A stretch of DNA of 64,000 bases from Anaerotruncus sp. G3(2012) (GTDB lineage: Bacteria > Bacillota > Clostridia > Oscillospirales > Ruminococcaceae): NCBI RefSeq assembly GCF_000403395.2, contig NZ_KE159657.1:486172-550171 (forward strand), given 5' to 3'. The stretch's first letter is position 1. The number at the start of each line of letters is the position of its first letter. Below the pieces are notes generated by a model. The model did not search any database and was not told the DNA's origin. It saw nothing but the letters and a program-made list of their open reading frames with translations. A program made the translations under genes and the position numbers. Shown one piece after another: positions 17,616 through 25,724 of the stretch.

Positions 17616-17992
17616 TGGAGAAACAGGTCGTTGCAACGAAGAACGCACCCGGTGCGGTAGGGCCTTATGTGCAGGCTACCAAGCTGGAAAATATCATTTA
17701 CTGCTCCGGACAGCTGGGAATCAATCCGGCTGAGGGAAAGCTCGCCGCCACGGTGGAAGAGCAGGCGCATTGCTCGATGAAAAATCTGGGTGCGATTCTG
17801 AGGGAAGCGGGGAGCGATTACAGCAAAATTTTGAAAACCACCATCTTCTTAACCAATATGGACGATTTTGCCACAGTCAACGAGGTCTATCAATCCTATT
17901 TCGACGGTCAGTATCCTGCCCGCTCCTGTGTGCAGGTAGCAAAACTCCCGCTGGGCGGGCTGGTCGAAGTCGAGTGTGTCGCGTTCCTGTAA
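17615..17992 (+). CDS. ridA: RidA family enamine/imine deaminase
   Basis: A 125-residue RidA (YjgF/UK114) protein. It speeds hydrolysis of reactive enamines such as 2-aminoacrylate to keto acids. The family signatures are GPYVQATKLENIIYCSGQLG at residues ~14-33 and the catalytic arginine in YPARSCVQVAKLPLGGLVEVE. Its start overlaps the stop of the D-aminoacylase gene. Placement in an operon headed by a 2-aminoacrylate-producing lyase gives a clear metabolic reason for its presence. Confidence 0.95.
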   Translation: MEKQVVATKNAPGAVGPYVQATKLENIIYCSGQLGINPAEGKLAATVEEQAHCSMKNLGAILREAGSDYSKILKTTIFLTNMDDFATVNEVYQSYFDGQYPARSCVQVAKLPLGGLVEVECVAFL

Positions 17993-18031
17993 GCAAAAAT
18001 GAAATTCTCTTTAACCTTCCATAAAACTCTC

Positions 18032-18065
18032 AAAAAGGATTGCCGCATTTCTGGCAATCCTTTTT
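18032..18065 (+). terminator. Terminator of the sigma-54 operon
   Basis: AAAAAGGATTGCC (18032-18044) pairs perfectly with GGCAATCCTTTTT (18053-18065), with an eight-base loop, ending in a U run 40 bases after ridA. Confidence 0.9.
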
Positions 18066-18272
18066 GATGGAATGAAACAGTACCATGCATTGCCCCGACT
18101 TTTGCCGCCTTCGGGTGTGGTACAGCCCCGCTCATATATTGGTTCTGCATAGGGGGTGCCTTATGGATGGTGTGATCACCCGGCTGGCTGCACAGCGATG
18201 AAAGAAAGCGTCTTGGAAAAATAGCGGGCAACCAATATGCGCCCTGCCTGGCCTCTGTTCAGCGATAGAAGC
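18066..18272. other. Spacer between two convergent terminators
   Basis: About 200 bases between the terminator of the sigma-54 operon and that of the convergent efflux operon. I see no gene or motif with convincing support. Confidence 0.4.
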
Positions 18273-18304
18273 AAACACCCCCGGCAAAATGCCGGGGGTG
18301 TTTT
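18273..18304 (-). terminator. Terminator of the MacAB-like efflux operon
   Basis: AAACACCCCCGGC (18273-18285) and GCCGGGGGTGTTT (18291-18303) form a perfect 13-bp stem with a five-base loop. It has A-rich and U-rich ends on both strands and can serve both directions. It lies 38 bases past the end of the minus-strand permease gene. Confidence 0.85.
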
Positions 18305-18341
18305 GGGGTGCTGTCTGTGATTTCCTGGGAAATCCAGAGAA

Positions 18342-19634
18342 TCATTCGTAGCGCAGGGCCTCGATCGGATCGAGTTTAGCGGCTTTGTTGGCGGGGTAGT
18401 ACCCGAAAAATACGCCGATCCCCATTGAGAAGCCGACCGCGATCAACACGATGCTCACCGATGGCCAACCGGGAGCGCCGAGCAGGGTGGACCCGAGCCT
18501 GCCAAGGGTGGTGCCCAGAATCACGCCGATGACCCCTCCGAAGAGGCAGATAATCATCGACTCAACGATGAACTGGACGCGGATGGCGATATTTTTTGCG
18601 CCGAGTGCTTTCCGGGTGCCAATCTCACGGGTACGCTCGGTCACCGATACAAGCATGATGTTCATAACGCCGATACCGCCAACCAGCAGCGAGATCGCCG
18701 CGATGATCGAGATCGCCAGTTTAATCATATCCAGCGAACTGGTCATCTCCCCGATCATGCTGTCCATGCTCTCGGCGCGGACCATCACATATTTGTTGCT
18801 GCGGTAGAGCTTGTTGTTGAAATAGTTGTCGATTTCTTCGGTGAATGCTTTGCTGTCGGTGACCTTTTCGTTTCCCTTGATCTGCATTGCATAATAGCCG
18901 TCAGTGACATTGGTAACACTGTCGGTATCCCGAATCATGTCCTTGGCGACGCCCATGGGTACAAATACATTGGTGGTGACACTGCCGGCGCCCATCATCG
19001 CCGCCATACCGCTGACCTCATACTGGTAAACTCCGACCACCGTGAAGGTATAGGTTCCTTGAGAAAGCTGTAATTTGATCTCTTTTCCGAGCGCTTCATG
19101 GACAGGGAGGCCCGGGAACAGGTCCTCCACAAATTTGTCCGAGATCACCGCGACGCTCTTTTCGCCGCTGACCTCGCGTTCGTTCAGGTCATGCCCCGCA
19201 ATGATGTCGATGTTGTTGATCCCGAGCGCATTGGCGTTCACGCCCTGTATCCGGCCATCCGCCTTGTTGTGCCCGTTGATCGCCTGTCCGGGTCCGACAC
19301 TCTCCGAAACCGCCCAGCAGGCGATCCGGTCGCCGAACGCCTCAAGAAACTGGTCGATCATCTCGTCCGAAATGTAGTCCTCTGCCTGATACGGGCGGGA
19401 CCAGTTGGTATTGCCGTTTTCATCCGGCCGGTCGATGATGTAGAGCTGGACGCTGTTCGCGCCCATATCGTTGAACACATCGGTGATCGATTTGGTCATC
19501 GAATCGCCCACAGTGACGATCGTAATAACCGAGCTGATGCCGATAATGATGCCGAGCATGGTGAGCAGGGCGCGCATCTTATTGGAACGCAGGCCGTTGA
19601 CCGCAAGCGAGATGTTTTCCTTAAAGTTAAACAT
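18342..19634 (-). CDS. MacB-like ABC transporter permease
   Basis: A 430-residue FtsX-type permease. TM1 is near residues 20-45 (ALLTMLGIIIGISSVITIVTVG), followed by a ~240-residue extracellular MacB-PCD domain, then three TM segments after ~300 (LAISIIAAISLLVGGIGVMNIMLVSVTERTREIG is the classic pre-TM/TM3 signature). It overlaps the ATPase gene by eight bases and is third in the minus-strand operon adaptor-ATPase-permease. It probably exports a peptide, antibiotic or lipid-like compound together with its two partners. Confidence 0.93.
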   Translation of the reverse strand: MFNFKENISLAVNGLRSNKMRALLTMLGIIIGISSVITIVTVGDSMTKSITDVFNDMGANSVQLYIIDRPDENGNTNWSRPYQAEDYISDEMIDQFLEAFGDRIACWAVSESVGPGQAINGHNKADGRIQGVNANALGINNIDIIAGHDLNEREVSGEKSVAVISDKFVEDLFPGLPVHEALGKEIKLQLSQGTYTFTVVGVYQYEVSGMAAMMGAGSVTTNVFVPMGVAKDMIRDTDSVTNVTDGYYAMQIKGNEKVTDSKAFTEEIDNYFNNKLYRSNKYVMVRAESMDSMIGEMTSSLDMIKLAISIIAAISLLVGGIGVMNIMLVSVTERTREIGTRKALGAKNIAIRVQFIVESMIICLFGGVIGVILGTTLGRLGSTLLGAPGWPSVSIVLIAVGFSMGIGVFFGYYPANKAAKLDPIEALRYE

Positions 19635-20376
19635 GCACGCCGCCCCCTTTCTTCACCCCGACGATCTGCCCGTCGCTGATCGTAATGATCCGCTCGGTCT
19701 CCTCAGCCAGTTCGGGGTTATGGGTAATGAGTACGATGGTCTTGCCCTGTTCCCGGTGCAGGCGGTGGAACAGGTCCATCACCAGCCGCCCGGTGGAAGA
19801 GTCGAGCGCACCGGTCGGTTCGTCCGCGAGGATGATCGCCGGGTCGTTGGCCATCGCGCGCGCAATCGCCACACGCTGTTTCTGCCCGCCCGAAAGCTCG
19901 TTGGGCTGATGCTTCATCCGGTCCTCCATCTCGACCTGCCGCAGCAGCTCCTTGGCCCGGGCGGTGCGCTGGGAGCGCGGTACACCCGCATAGAGCATCG
20001 GCAGTTCCACATTGCTCAATGCAGAGGTGCGGGGGATGAGATTGAAGGTCTGGAACACAAATCCGATCTTGTAGTTGCGGATTTCCGAAAGCATGTCATC
20101 GGGCACCTCGCCCATCGGGACCCCGTCGAGCTGGTAACTGCCGAAGGTCGGGCGGTCGAGCGCGCCGATAATATTCATCAGTGTGGACTTGCCCGAGCCG
20201 GACGCGCCGACGATCGAGACAAACTCCCCTTTGTAAACCTGTAAGTCGATTCCCTTGAGAATCTCAAGTTCATTTGGCTGTCCGATATAGAACCGCTTGA
20301 CGATTCCCTTCATGTCAATAATCAGACGCCTGGCTGCCGTCGACTGGCCGGCAACCGTCATCTTGGTGTCGCTCAT
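19627..20376 (-). CDS. MacB/LolD-type ABC transporter ATPase
   Basis: A 249-residue nucleotide-binding subunit: Walker A GASGSGKST, Q loop FVFQTFNLIPRTSALSNV, signature LSGGQKQRVAIARA, Walker B ILADEPTGALDS and H loop LITHNPE. The sequence is typical of the MacB/LolD subfamily that partners FtsX-type permeases. An N-terminal extension of about 18 residues precedes the core (LIIDMKGIVKRFYIGQPNELEILKG). It starts two bases after the adaptor gene stop and overlaps the permease gene. Confidence 0.95.
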   Translation of the reverse strand: MSDTKMTVAGQSTAARRLIIDMKGIVKRFYIGQPNELEILKGIDLQVYKGEFVSIVGASGSGKSTLMNIIGALDRPTFGSYQLDGVPMGEVPDDMLSEIRNYKIGFVFQTFNLIPRTSALSNVELPMLYAGVPRSQRTARAKELLRQVEMEDRMKHQPNELSGGQKQRVAIARAMANDPAIILADEPTGALDSSTGRLVMDLFHRLHREQGKTIVLITHNPELAEETERIITISDGQIVGVKKGGGVHV

Positions 20377-20378
20377 GG

Positions 20379-22025
20379 TTATTTCACCGCAGCTGCCGCA
20401 TTGAGGGCGCTCGAAAGATCCTGCACTTCCATCCCATCGGTGATGCTTGCAGCATCCGAAATAATGAGGTCACCTTCCTGCAATCCTTCACCGCTTACTT
20501 CGAGATAGAAGTCAGTTTCCATCCCGCTGGTGACCGGAACTGCGGTCGCGATCAGCTTTCCTTCCGCGTTTGGACGCGCTGCATAGACGATCTCTTTCCC
20601 CTCCGGATCGGTGATCACTGCTTCGAACGGTACCGCAAATACGTTCTCCTTGCGGTCAAGGATGATATTCAGGCGGACGTTCATGCCTACCCGCAGGCCG
20701 CTGTCCTTGGAAAGGAGTGCCACGTCGGTGTCGAACTCGACCGAGCCGCTCGACTGCACCTCTCCCGCAGCATTCTTGTTGGCAGCAGGGGAGATCCGCT
20801 CGATGCGGCCTTCGAATTCCTCATCGCCGGTGGCATCCGACTTGATGACTGCGGACATCCCTTCCTTGACCGAACCGATGTCGAACTCTTTGACCTTGGT
20901 TTTGACCACGAGATCGTCGGTGTTCTCGATCACGAACAGGAGCCCGCTGCCCTGGCCGCCCTCTTTTGCATAGACAGCGGTGACAGTCCCTGCAATCGGT
21001 GCTTTGATGGTTGAATCCTCCAGCCGGTTCTGGAGCTGCTTGAGGGTGTATTGTGCGGCGCTCTGGTCGGCGCTCAGGCGGGCGCGTCTGATTGCGTCCT
21101 CCGAATTTTCCAGCCGGCGTCCCGCGTTCTGTTTGGCGATCTCATAGTTGGAGAGCGCCGTCTCATATGCGGTGCGCGCCTGGCGATAGAGCTTGGTGTA
21201 CATGCTGTAGTCCCCATCGAAGCTGGTGTCCTCTTCGTGGTACTCGGTCGCCGCTTTCATGTAATTATCCCGCGCAGTTTCAACCCGCTGTTCCAGTTCA
21301 GGGGTCACGGTACCGTTCTGCTGGGCCTTTTTCAGTTCCTTTTCCACCTTTTTGAGCGCATCCTCGGCGCGGTCCCGCTTGCGCTCGAGATCAAGAAGGA
21401 CCTCTTCCGCAAAGTCGATGTCGTCCTTGTTGTCTTTGAGATCGCGCCGCGCATCATTCAGTTCCCGCTGCGCCGCATCAAGCGCGTGCTCGGCCGACAC
21501 CAGCTGGCTGTCCATATCCTCCTGGAGGTCGCTGTCGAGATAGTCCCGTTCCCGCTGCGCCGCTTCCAGCTCAAGCTGGCCAAGCTGTGCCTGTTTATAG
21601 ATGCTGGACTGCTGCTGTGCAATATCCAGTTCGAGGTCGGTGGTATCGAGCTGGGCAAGGACATCCCCCTCGCTGACCCGGTCCCCCACCTTGACGTTGA
21701 CGGTATTGACAGTGCTTGAGACGGTTGAATAGACCTGCATCCCCTGCGCGCTCTCAACCACCCCCGAAACGCCGACCTGGTTCACCAGTTCGCGCCGCTC
21801 GAGGCCCACAGTGGTCACCGCCGGGACCGGTGGCTTCGCCAGAAGGATCTTCGCGCCGCCAATGGCGACCGCCGCGATGACGACCGCACCCATGATGATC
21901 TTTTTCTTCTTCGGCTTTTTTCGGGTAAACCGCGCGATCTCCTGCTGTTGGCTTGCAGTGACCGCCGCCTGCGTCTCGACAGGTACCACTTCCTGATAGT
22001 CCAGCTTATCCGTCGTTTCATTCAT
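20379..22025 (-). CDS. MacA-like HlyD-family adaptor protein
   Basis: A 548-residue membrane-fusion protein. A basic KKPKKKKI stretch and one TM segment at ~42-62 anchor it. A lipoyl/barrel-sandwich half (GVVESAQGMQVYSTVSSTV ... VGDRVSEGDVLAQLDTTDLEL) is followed by a very long charged coiled coil (~130-330), the second lipoyl half (DSTIKAPIAGTVTAVYAKEGGQG) and beta-barrel domains. In a Gram-positive it would link the permease to the cell wall side. AAGGAGCGG lies before the ATG. It is the first gene of the efflux operon. Confidence 0.92.
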   Translation of the reverse strand: MNETTDKLDYQEVVPVETQAAVTASQQQEIARFTRKKPKKKKIIMGAVVIAAVAIGGAKILLAKPPVPAVTTVGLERRELVNQVGVSGVVESAQGMQVYSTVSSTVNTVNVKVGDRVSEGDVLAQLDTTDLELDIAQQQSSIYKQAQLGQLELEAAQRERDYLDSDLQEDMDSQLVSAEHALDAAQRELNDARRDLKDNKDDIDFAEEVLLDLERKRDRAEDALKKVEKELKKAQQNGTVTPELEQRVETARDNYMKAATEYHEEDTSFDGDYSMYTKLYRQARTAYETALSNYEIAKQNAGRRLENSEDAIRRARLSADQSAAQYTLKQLQNRLEDSTIKAPIAGTVTAVYAKEGGQGSGLLFVIENTDDLVVKTKVKEFDIGSVKEGMSAVIKSDATGDEEFEGRIERISPAANKNAAGEVQSSGSVEFDTDVALLSKDSGLRVGMNVRLNIILDRKENVFAVPFEAVITDPEGKEIVYAARPNAEGKLIATAVPVTSGMETDFYLEVSGEGLQEGDLIISDAASITDGMEVQDLSSALNAAAAVK

Positions 22026-22235
22026 CGTTTCCGCTCCTTGCTATGTATGGATTTTTGTATCAAGTGTACTATTCTGCTTAATACAGAAAAATATAACACA
22101 TAACCACTGAAAATGCAAGTATTTTTTCAAAAAACCGTTTCTTTTTTTGGCTCCATAGAACTAAACGAGCCATCCCACATAAAAACTTCAAAAAAAGAAA
22201 TTTTTTTGATCGAGTTTTGTAAGAATGCGTGGACA
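22026..22235. other. AT-rich promoter region upstream of the efflux operon
   Basis: An AT-rich stretch rich in A and T runs that must contain the minus-strand promoter of the adaptor gene. No -35/-10 pair stands out enough to name. No protein gene is seen. Confidence 0.4.
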
Positions 22236-22440
22236 GTTTTTCATCTGGGAACAAGGTGGCATTTACCCAAGACATGTGGACGGTGCTTGGGGATGTAATA
22301 GAGAGGCGCTAGTACCCTGCGGGCCGGATAACACGGTTAAAAACCGGCTTGCAGGCCGTAAAGATCGAGTTAAAAATGGGCATTTCTGGATGCAGACAGG
22401 ACGACTCCATGTTTATCGATGCTTATTATATATCAATTTT
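22236..22440 (+). ncRNA. Candidate structured RNA, class unassigned
   Basis: A ~200-nt GC-containing island inside AT-rich DNA with several nested stems and no protein frame: CCCAAG/CTTGGG (22266-22271 with 22286-22291); a 12-bp stem 22316-22327 with 22344-22355, complete only if two G-U pairs are allowed, which points to the plus strand; GCATT/GGATGC with a four-base loop (22380-22393); and a closing ATCGA/TCGAT (22364-22368 with 22416-22420). Purine-rich single-stranded stretches such as GATGTAATAGAGAGGCGC lie between them. It is independent of the flanking genes. It resembles large conserved clostridial RNAs in style, but I cannot assign a family by eye. Confidence 0.45.
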
Positions 22441-22544
22441 AGTTTAAAATTCAACTAATAAACAAAACAAAATTAGACATTTTATTCTACTGAATTTTAG
22501 TCATAATATTAAGTAGAAAACCGTTGAATTTTGAGGTGGCAAAG

Positions 22545-22724
22545 ATGGACGAACTGAAAATCTCCAAACGCACCGAACCGGTCATGTTCAGCATCCGCAT
22601 TGACAAATCTTTGGTCGATTTTTACGACCGCCTTGCGCAGCAGACCAATCGGAGCCGCAACGAGGTGATCGGGATGGCACTGGAATTTGCGCGGGATAAG
22701 ATCAAGATTGAGGAAGAACGGTAA
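22545..22724 (+). CDS. Ribbon-helix-helix (CopG/Arc-like) DNA-binding protein
   Basis: A 59-residue protein. A short beta strand VMFSIRIDKSLVDFYDRLA, then QTNRSRNEVIGMALEFARDKI, is the ribbon-helix-helix fold of CopG/Arc/MetJ-type repressors that bind DNA as dimers. ATG 22545 is chosen because GAGGTG lies seven bases before it; a TTG 21 bases upstream is less likely. It stands alone, with no toxin partner next to it, so a solitary regulator is more likely than an antitoxin. Confidence 0.75.
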   Translation: MDELKISKRTEPVMFSIRIDKSLVDFYDRLAQQTNRSRNEVIGMALEFARDKIKIEEER

Positions 22725-22744
22725 CGGTTCTCCAAAAGATGAGA

Positions 22745-22778
22745 AGCGGGCTGCAAACGAAACTGTTTACAGCCCGCT
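22745..22778 (+). terminator. Hairpin after the RHH gene, possible terminator
   Basis: AGCGGGCTG (22745-22753) pairs with CAGCCCGCT (22770-22778), and CAAAC/GTTTA may extend the stem. No U tract follows on the plus strand, so termination is uncertain. Confidence 0.5.
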
Positions 22779-22933
22779 CCTCAATAGGGGGGTGAGGATA
22801 TGAAGATAAGCATTTTCATGGGCGTTTCGCCCTCTGCCATTCTCTTCCTATCTCATATGGTAACAGAAGAACCAAAAAAAGTCAAGAGAATGTGAAGATT
22901 TTATGAAATCCATCTAAATTTCTGTTTTTGGGA

Positions 22934-23788
22934 TCAATAGACCCGCCTACGCCTTTTCCAGAGCAGGAAGGTTGCCACTGCCGCAATCAGTCCGGAAGTG
23001 GACATCACCGAAAGCAGGAGGAAGAGGAAGGTTAGCGGCGCAAGGGGATTCTGAACCAGGCCGTTTACGGTCACCGCTGGTGCAGCGGGCTGGTCGGGCG
23101 TGCTGGGTGGCTCCGGATCAGGTGGGGGTACCGGTTCCGGGTCTGGTTCGGAGCTGCTTGAAGAAGCTTCGGATTCAGAAGAGGAGGCCGGTTCAGAACT
23201 GCTCTCCGGTATAGAAGAGGAGGAGCTGGACTCTGTCAAGCTGCTCGAACTGGAGGGAGCACTCACGCTTGGCGTCTGTACCGGTACAGCATATCTGGGA
23301 CTCTGTGCGGCGCTGGGATATTCATATTCGGGATACTCGAACTCGGGATATTCAAACTCCTGTGACGAAGACGAAGAGGAGGCGCGGCTGGTCGTGCCAG
23401 TCCCCACCGTCCTGTAGACCGCTGCCAGCGAGCTAAGGGTGTAATAATTCTTACTGTTCGGAATCCGCCCGATCTCGTAGGAACGAATCACGATCGTGGA
23501 CTTGCCCGACCGCTTGATCGAGAGGGTCGTCCCGCTGTACTTCATCTCCCGCAGCACGTCAGCGGGCATTGTGGTGCGCGTCCCGGCGTTTATCTGGATG
23601 TGGTCGCCGCGGCTGGCGTCCGCAATCCGGTCGATCACCCGCTCCCAAAAAGACGAAATCGTATAACTCGGACGATCATACCCACTGTCACGGCGTGCAT
23701 ATACGTCAGACGACAGGAAAACCGACACTGTGCAGAGCATGATCGCCACAGACAGTATCAGTGCCCATCCCCGTTTTTTCTCCAACAT
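22934..23788 (-). CDS. Ser/Pro-rich surface protein with C-terminal anchor
   Basis: A 284-residue exported protein of no known family. A signal-type hydrophobic segment covers ~9-28 and ends in VYA-RR. Residues ~40-130 are a small globular part (GDHIQINAGTRTTMPADVLREMKYSGTTLSIKRSG) similar in style to domains that report on fixed sugar-like patterns. Then comes an EYPEFEYPEYEYP tandem, a long Ser/Pro/Glu linker (~155-245) and a C-terminal TM (LTFLFLLLSVMSTSGLIAAVATFLLW) followed by KRRRR. The architecture is a membrane-tethered head on a disordered stalk facing outward. Divergent or neighbouring genes give no functional clue. Confidence 0.75.
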   Translation of the reverse strand: MLEKKRGWALILSVAIMLCTVSVFLSSDVYARRDSGYDRPSYTISSFWERVIDRIADASRGDHIQINAGTRTTMPADVLREMKYSGTTLSIKRSGKSTIVIRSYEIGRIPNSKNYYTLSSLAAVYRTVGTGTTSRASSSSSSQEFEYPEFEYPEYEYPSAAQSPRYAVPVQTPSVSAPSSSSSLTESSSSSSIPESSSEPASSSESEASSSSSEPDPEPVPPPDPEPPSTPDQPAAPAVTVNGLVQNPLAPLTFLFLLLSVMSTSGLIAAVATFLLWKRRRRVY

Positions 23789-23973
23789 CAGAATCCCTCC
23801 CCGCAGATTACCATCTTCTTTATGATACTATTATACTCTGTTTGCGGGATAATCTCAAGAGGGCTTCCATACAGGGAAGCCTTGAATTTTAGGATCAGAG
23901 GCACCAGTCTTATGTCCTGTTTTTGACCAAACCAGGAGGCTGGAGATGGTTTTTCAACATGTTTTATCCGTCC

Positions 23974-24441
23974 CTATTCGGCTAGCTTGTTGAGCGCATC
24001 CCCCTCCAGACGGAAAGCGACACAGCCCTCTTTGGGATGCGCACCGAGTGACTGGTAAAAGTCCAGGCTGGGCTTGTTCCAGTCCAGACAGGTCCATTCC
24101 ATCCGGTTGCAGCCTCGTTCAGACGCGATCCGCGCGAGCTGCTGAAGGGATGCTTTGCCATATCCGCGCCCCCGGAAGGCTGGATCGACATACAAATCCT
24201 CAAGGTAGATGCCTCCTCGACCGGAGAAGGTCGAGAAATTATGGAAAAAGAGCGCATAACCGATCTCTTTTCCATCCACAACGAGAAAGAATGCCTCGGC
24301 CCGCTCTTTTTCAAACAGCCATTCGGTAATCATCTCTTCGGTCGCAAAGACCTGGTCCGGTCGCTTTTCATATTTCGCCAGCTCCCGGATAAAATGCAGG
24401 ATCAGCGCAGCGTCTTCTTTTTGTGCAAAACGGAATGTCAT
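23974..24441 (-). CDS. GNAT N-acetyltransferase (diamine/spermidine acetyltransferase-like)
   Basis: A single GNAT domain of 155 residues starting MTFRFAQKEDAALILHFIREL. The CoA-binding motif is in LEDLYVDPAFRGRGYGKASLQQL (RGRGYG) and motif B in MEWTCLDWNKPSLDFYQSLGA. These features resemble the spermidine/thialysine acetyltransferase group. The start at 24441 is preferred since AGGAAAAT lies before it; in-frame ATGs at 24462 and 24498 are alternatives. The substrate is likely a small amine, by family only. Confidence 0.85.
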   Translation of the reverse strand: MTFRFAQKEDAALILHFIRELAKYEKRPDQVFATEEMITEWLFEKERAEAFFLVVDGKEIGYALFFHNFSTFSGRGGIYLEDLYVDPAFRGRGYGKASLQQLARIASERGCNRMEWTCLDWNKPSLDFYQSLGAHPKEGCVAFRLEGDALNKLAE

Positions 24442-24499
24442 ATTTTCCTGTCCCAAAATCATCTCTCCTGTCAGTCGTTCATCTGGATTTTCCTGCATG

Positions 24500-24550
24500 T
24501 TGCAGGTTTGTTATATGGCCTATTATAATGTATACAGCGTAAACCTGCAA
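24500..24550 (+). promoter_or_regulatory. Promoter enclosed by a 10-bp inverted repeat
   Basis: TTGCAGGTTT (24500-24509) and AAACCTGCAA (24541-24550) are perfect mirror arms around a promoter-like TATAAT (24524-24529). TTGCAG with an 18-base spacer can act as -35. It lies between the divergent acetyltransferase and lipoprotein genes, with a ~190-nt leader to the latter. It could be an operator or a cruciform-forming site. Confidence 0.5.
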
Positions 24551-24738
24551 GCCCGGACTGCGGAGAGACACGCTGTAGAAGTGGATTGGACTGTTGACCT
24601 GGAAGCAGATTGCTCTGTTCATCTTTTTTTCATGGAATCTTTACTGGAGGTTTACGATTCCGGTCTTGACTTCGAGCAAACTCCAAGGTGTACTCTGATA
24701 AAGGGTTTCATTCTACAGCAGACAGGAGAATCCGCCAT

Positions 24739-25692
24739 ATGAAACAGCAAATCAAGGGTTTTCTCGCAGTCCTTTTGCTCGGTTCCATTCTGTCAACCGG
24801 ATGCACCGGCCCGGAGGATGTGCCAAGCTCCGGCGGTCTGCCCCCGGACAGCATGGACGGACATGCCATCCTGCGCGTGGTTTCGCCTCCTGCCGAGCCT
24901 GCGGGGGAACCGGAGAAATCCGAAGAAGCAGGAGTATCCCAGCTGCATCCCTATGTGAAAGGGCTGACAGCAGATATCGCAGCGGAGCTTTCCACTCCGG
25001 GAATGGGTGAATATGAGAAGGCAAAAGCAGCTTTCGACTACCTGATTACCCATGTTTCGATAGGGGAACCGATAGGTCTTGAACTCTGGCGTGTTCATGG
25101 CGGCGGGGCAGAAGCGATCCCTTTTATAGAGCAGCGGGCGATTGGTCCGCTGCGGTTTGGAGTGGGAATGTGCGAGGACTATGCCGCCGCACTCACGCTG
25201 CTGCTGCGGGAGATGGGGCTGGAGGCCGCATATATGCCGGGGCTTACCTATTCCGCAGAGGGAAACCTGGTGGATCATGCCTGGACGCTGGTGAAAGTTG
25301 ACGGGGTGTGGTACCATCTGGACAGCCAGTTGGAGGACGCGATTTCCCGTCGCGGTTCGGTAGGCTATAGATACTTCCTTCGGGGAGACAGGACGATGGC
25401 TGCCTCCCACCACTGGGGGCAAAATCTCATAGCTGCCGGTGTATTGACGGCGGAACAGAACCGGGAGATAGCGGAGTCCTTTCCGGCTCCCTCCTGTCCC
25501 TTGGACTATCCCACGCCACAAAGACTCCCTATTACGGATTCCCCTGCGCCGGACATGGAAACTCTGCGCCAGAGAGTCGCCGCTGAAATAGCTGCCTGGG
25601 AGGCAGAAAACGGGCCTTTGCCGGAAATGGAGCTGAACGCGCTCCCGCCGGTCTTTGGACTTGAGGGCTACGGACCAGCGGATGAGGGATAA
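24739..25692 (+). CDS. Transglutaminase-like lipoprotein
   Basis: A 317-residue exported lipoprotein: a signal segment (FLAVLLLGSILSTGC) with lipobox LSTGC, a low-complexity spacer, then a transglutaminase/cysteine-protease-like core. The probable triad is Cys in FGVGMCEDYAAALTLLLREMG, His in LVDHAWTLVKVDGVW and Asp in YHLDSQLED. This arrangement is typical of secreted transglutaminase-like enzymes that act on cell-wall or protein amides. The start 24739 follows AGGAG. The next gene also encodes a lipoprotein hydrolase, 32 bases downstream, so the two may be co-transcribed. Confidence 0.88.
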   Translation: MKQQIKGFLAVLLLGSILSTGCTGPEDVPSSGGLPPDSMDGHAILRVVSPPAEPAGEPEKSEEAGVSQLHPYVKGLTADIAAELSTPGMGEYEKAKAAFDYLITHVSIGEPIGLELWRVHGGGAEAIPFIEQRAIGPLRFGVGMCEDYAAALTLLLREMGLEAAYMPGLTYSAEGNLVDHAWTLVKVDGVWYHLDSQLEDAISRRGSVGYRYFLRGDRTMAASHHWGQNLIAAGVLTAEQNREIAESFPAPSCPLDYPTPQRLPITDSPAPDMETLRQRVAAEIAAWEAENGPLPEMELNALPPVFGLEGYGPADEG

Positions 25693-25724
25693 ATAACCAG
25701 AGTGAAAGGAAGGAACCTTTTGTC

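Noticed and set aside
15933-17648. A 571-codon minus-strand frame opposite the D-aminoacylase gene
   Set aside because: Shadow of codon usage in the sense gene; no domain, and the sense protein is clearly real.
22290-22320. Lysine riboswitch, because of the AGAGGCGC and AGTA strings
   Set aside because: The remaining conserved parts of the lysine aptamer are missing, and the downstream gene is an RHH protein with no lysine link.
22545-22724. Antitoxin of a toxin-antitoxin pair
   Set aside because: No toxin-sized frame lies on the same strand next to it; the gene is followed by a hairpin and a convergent gene.
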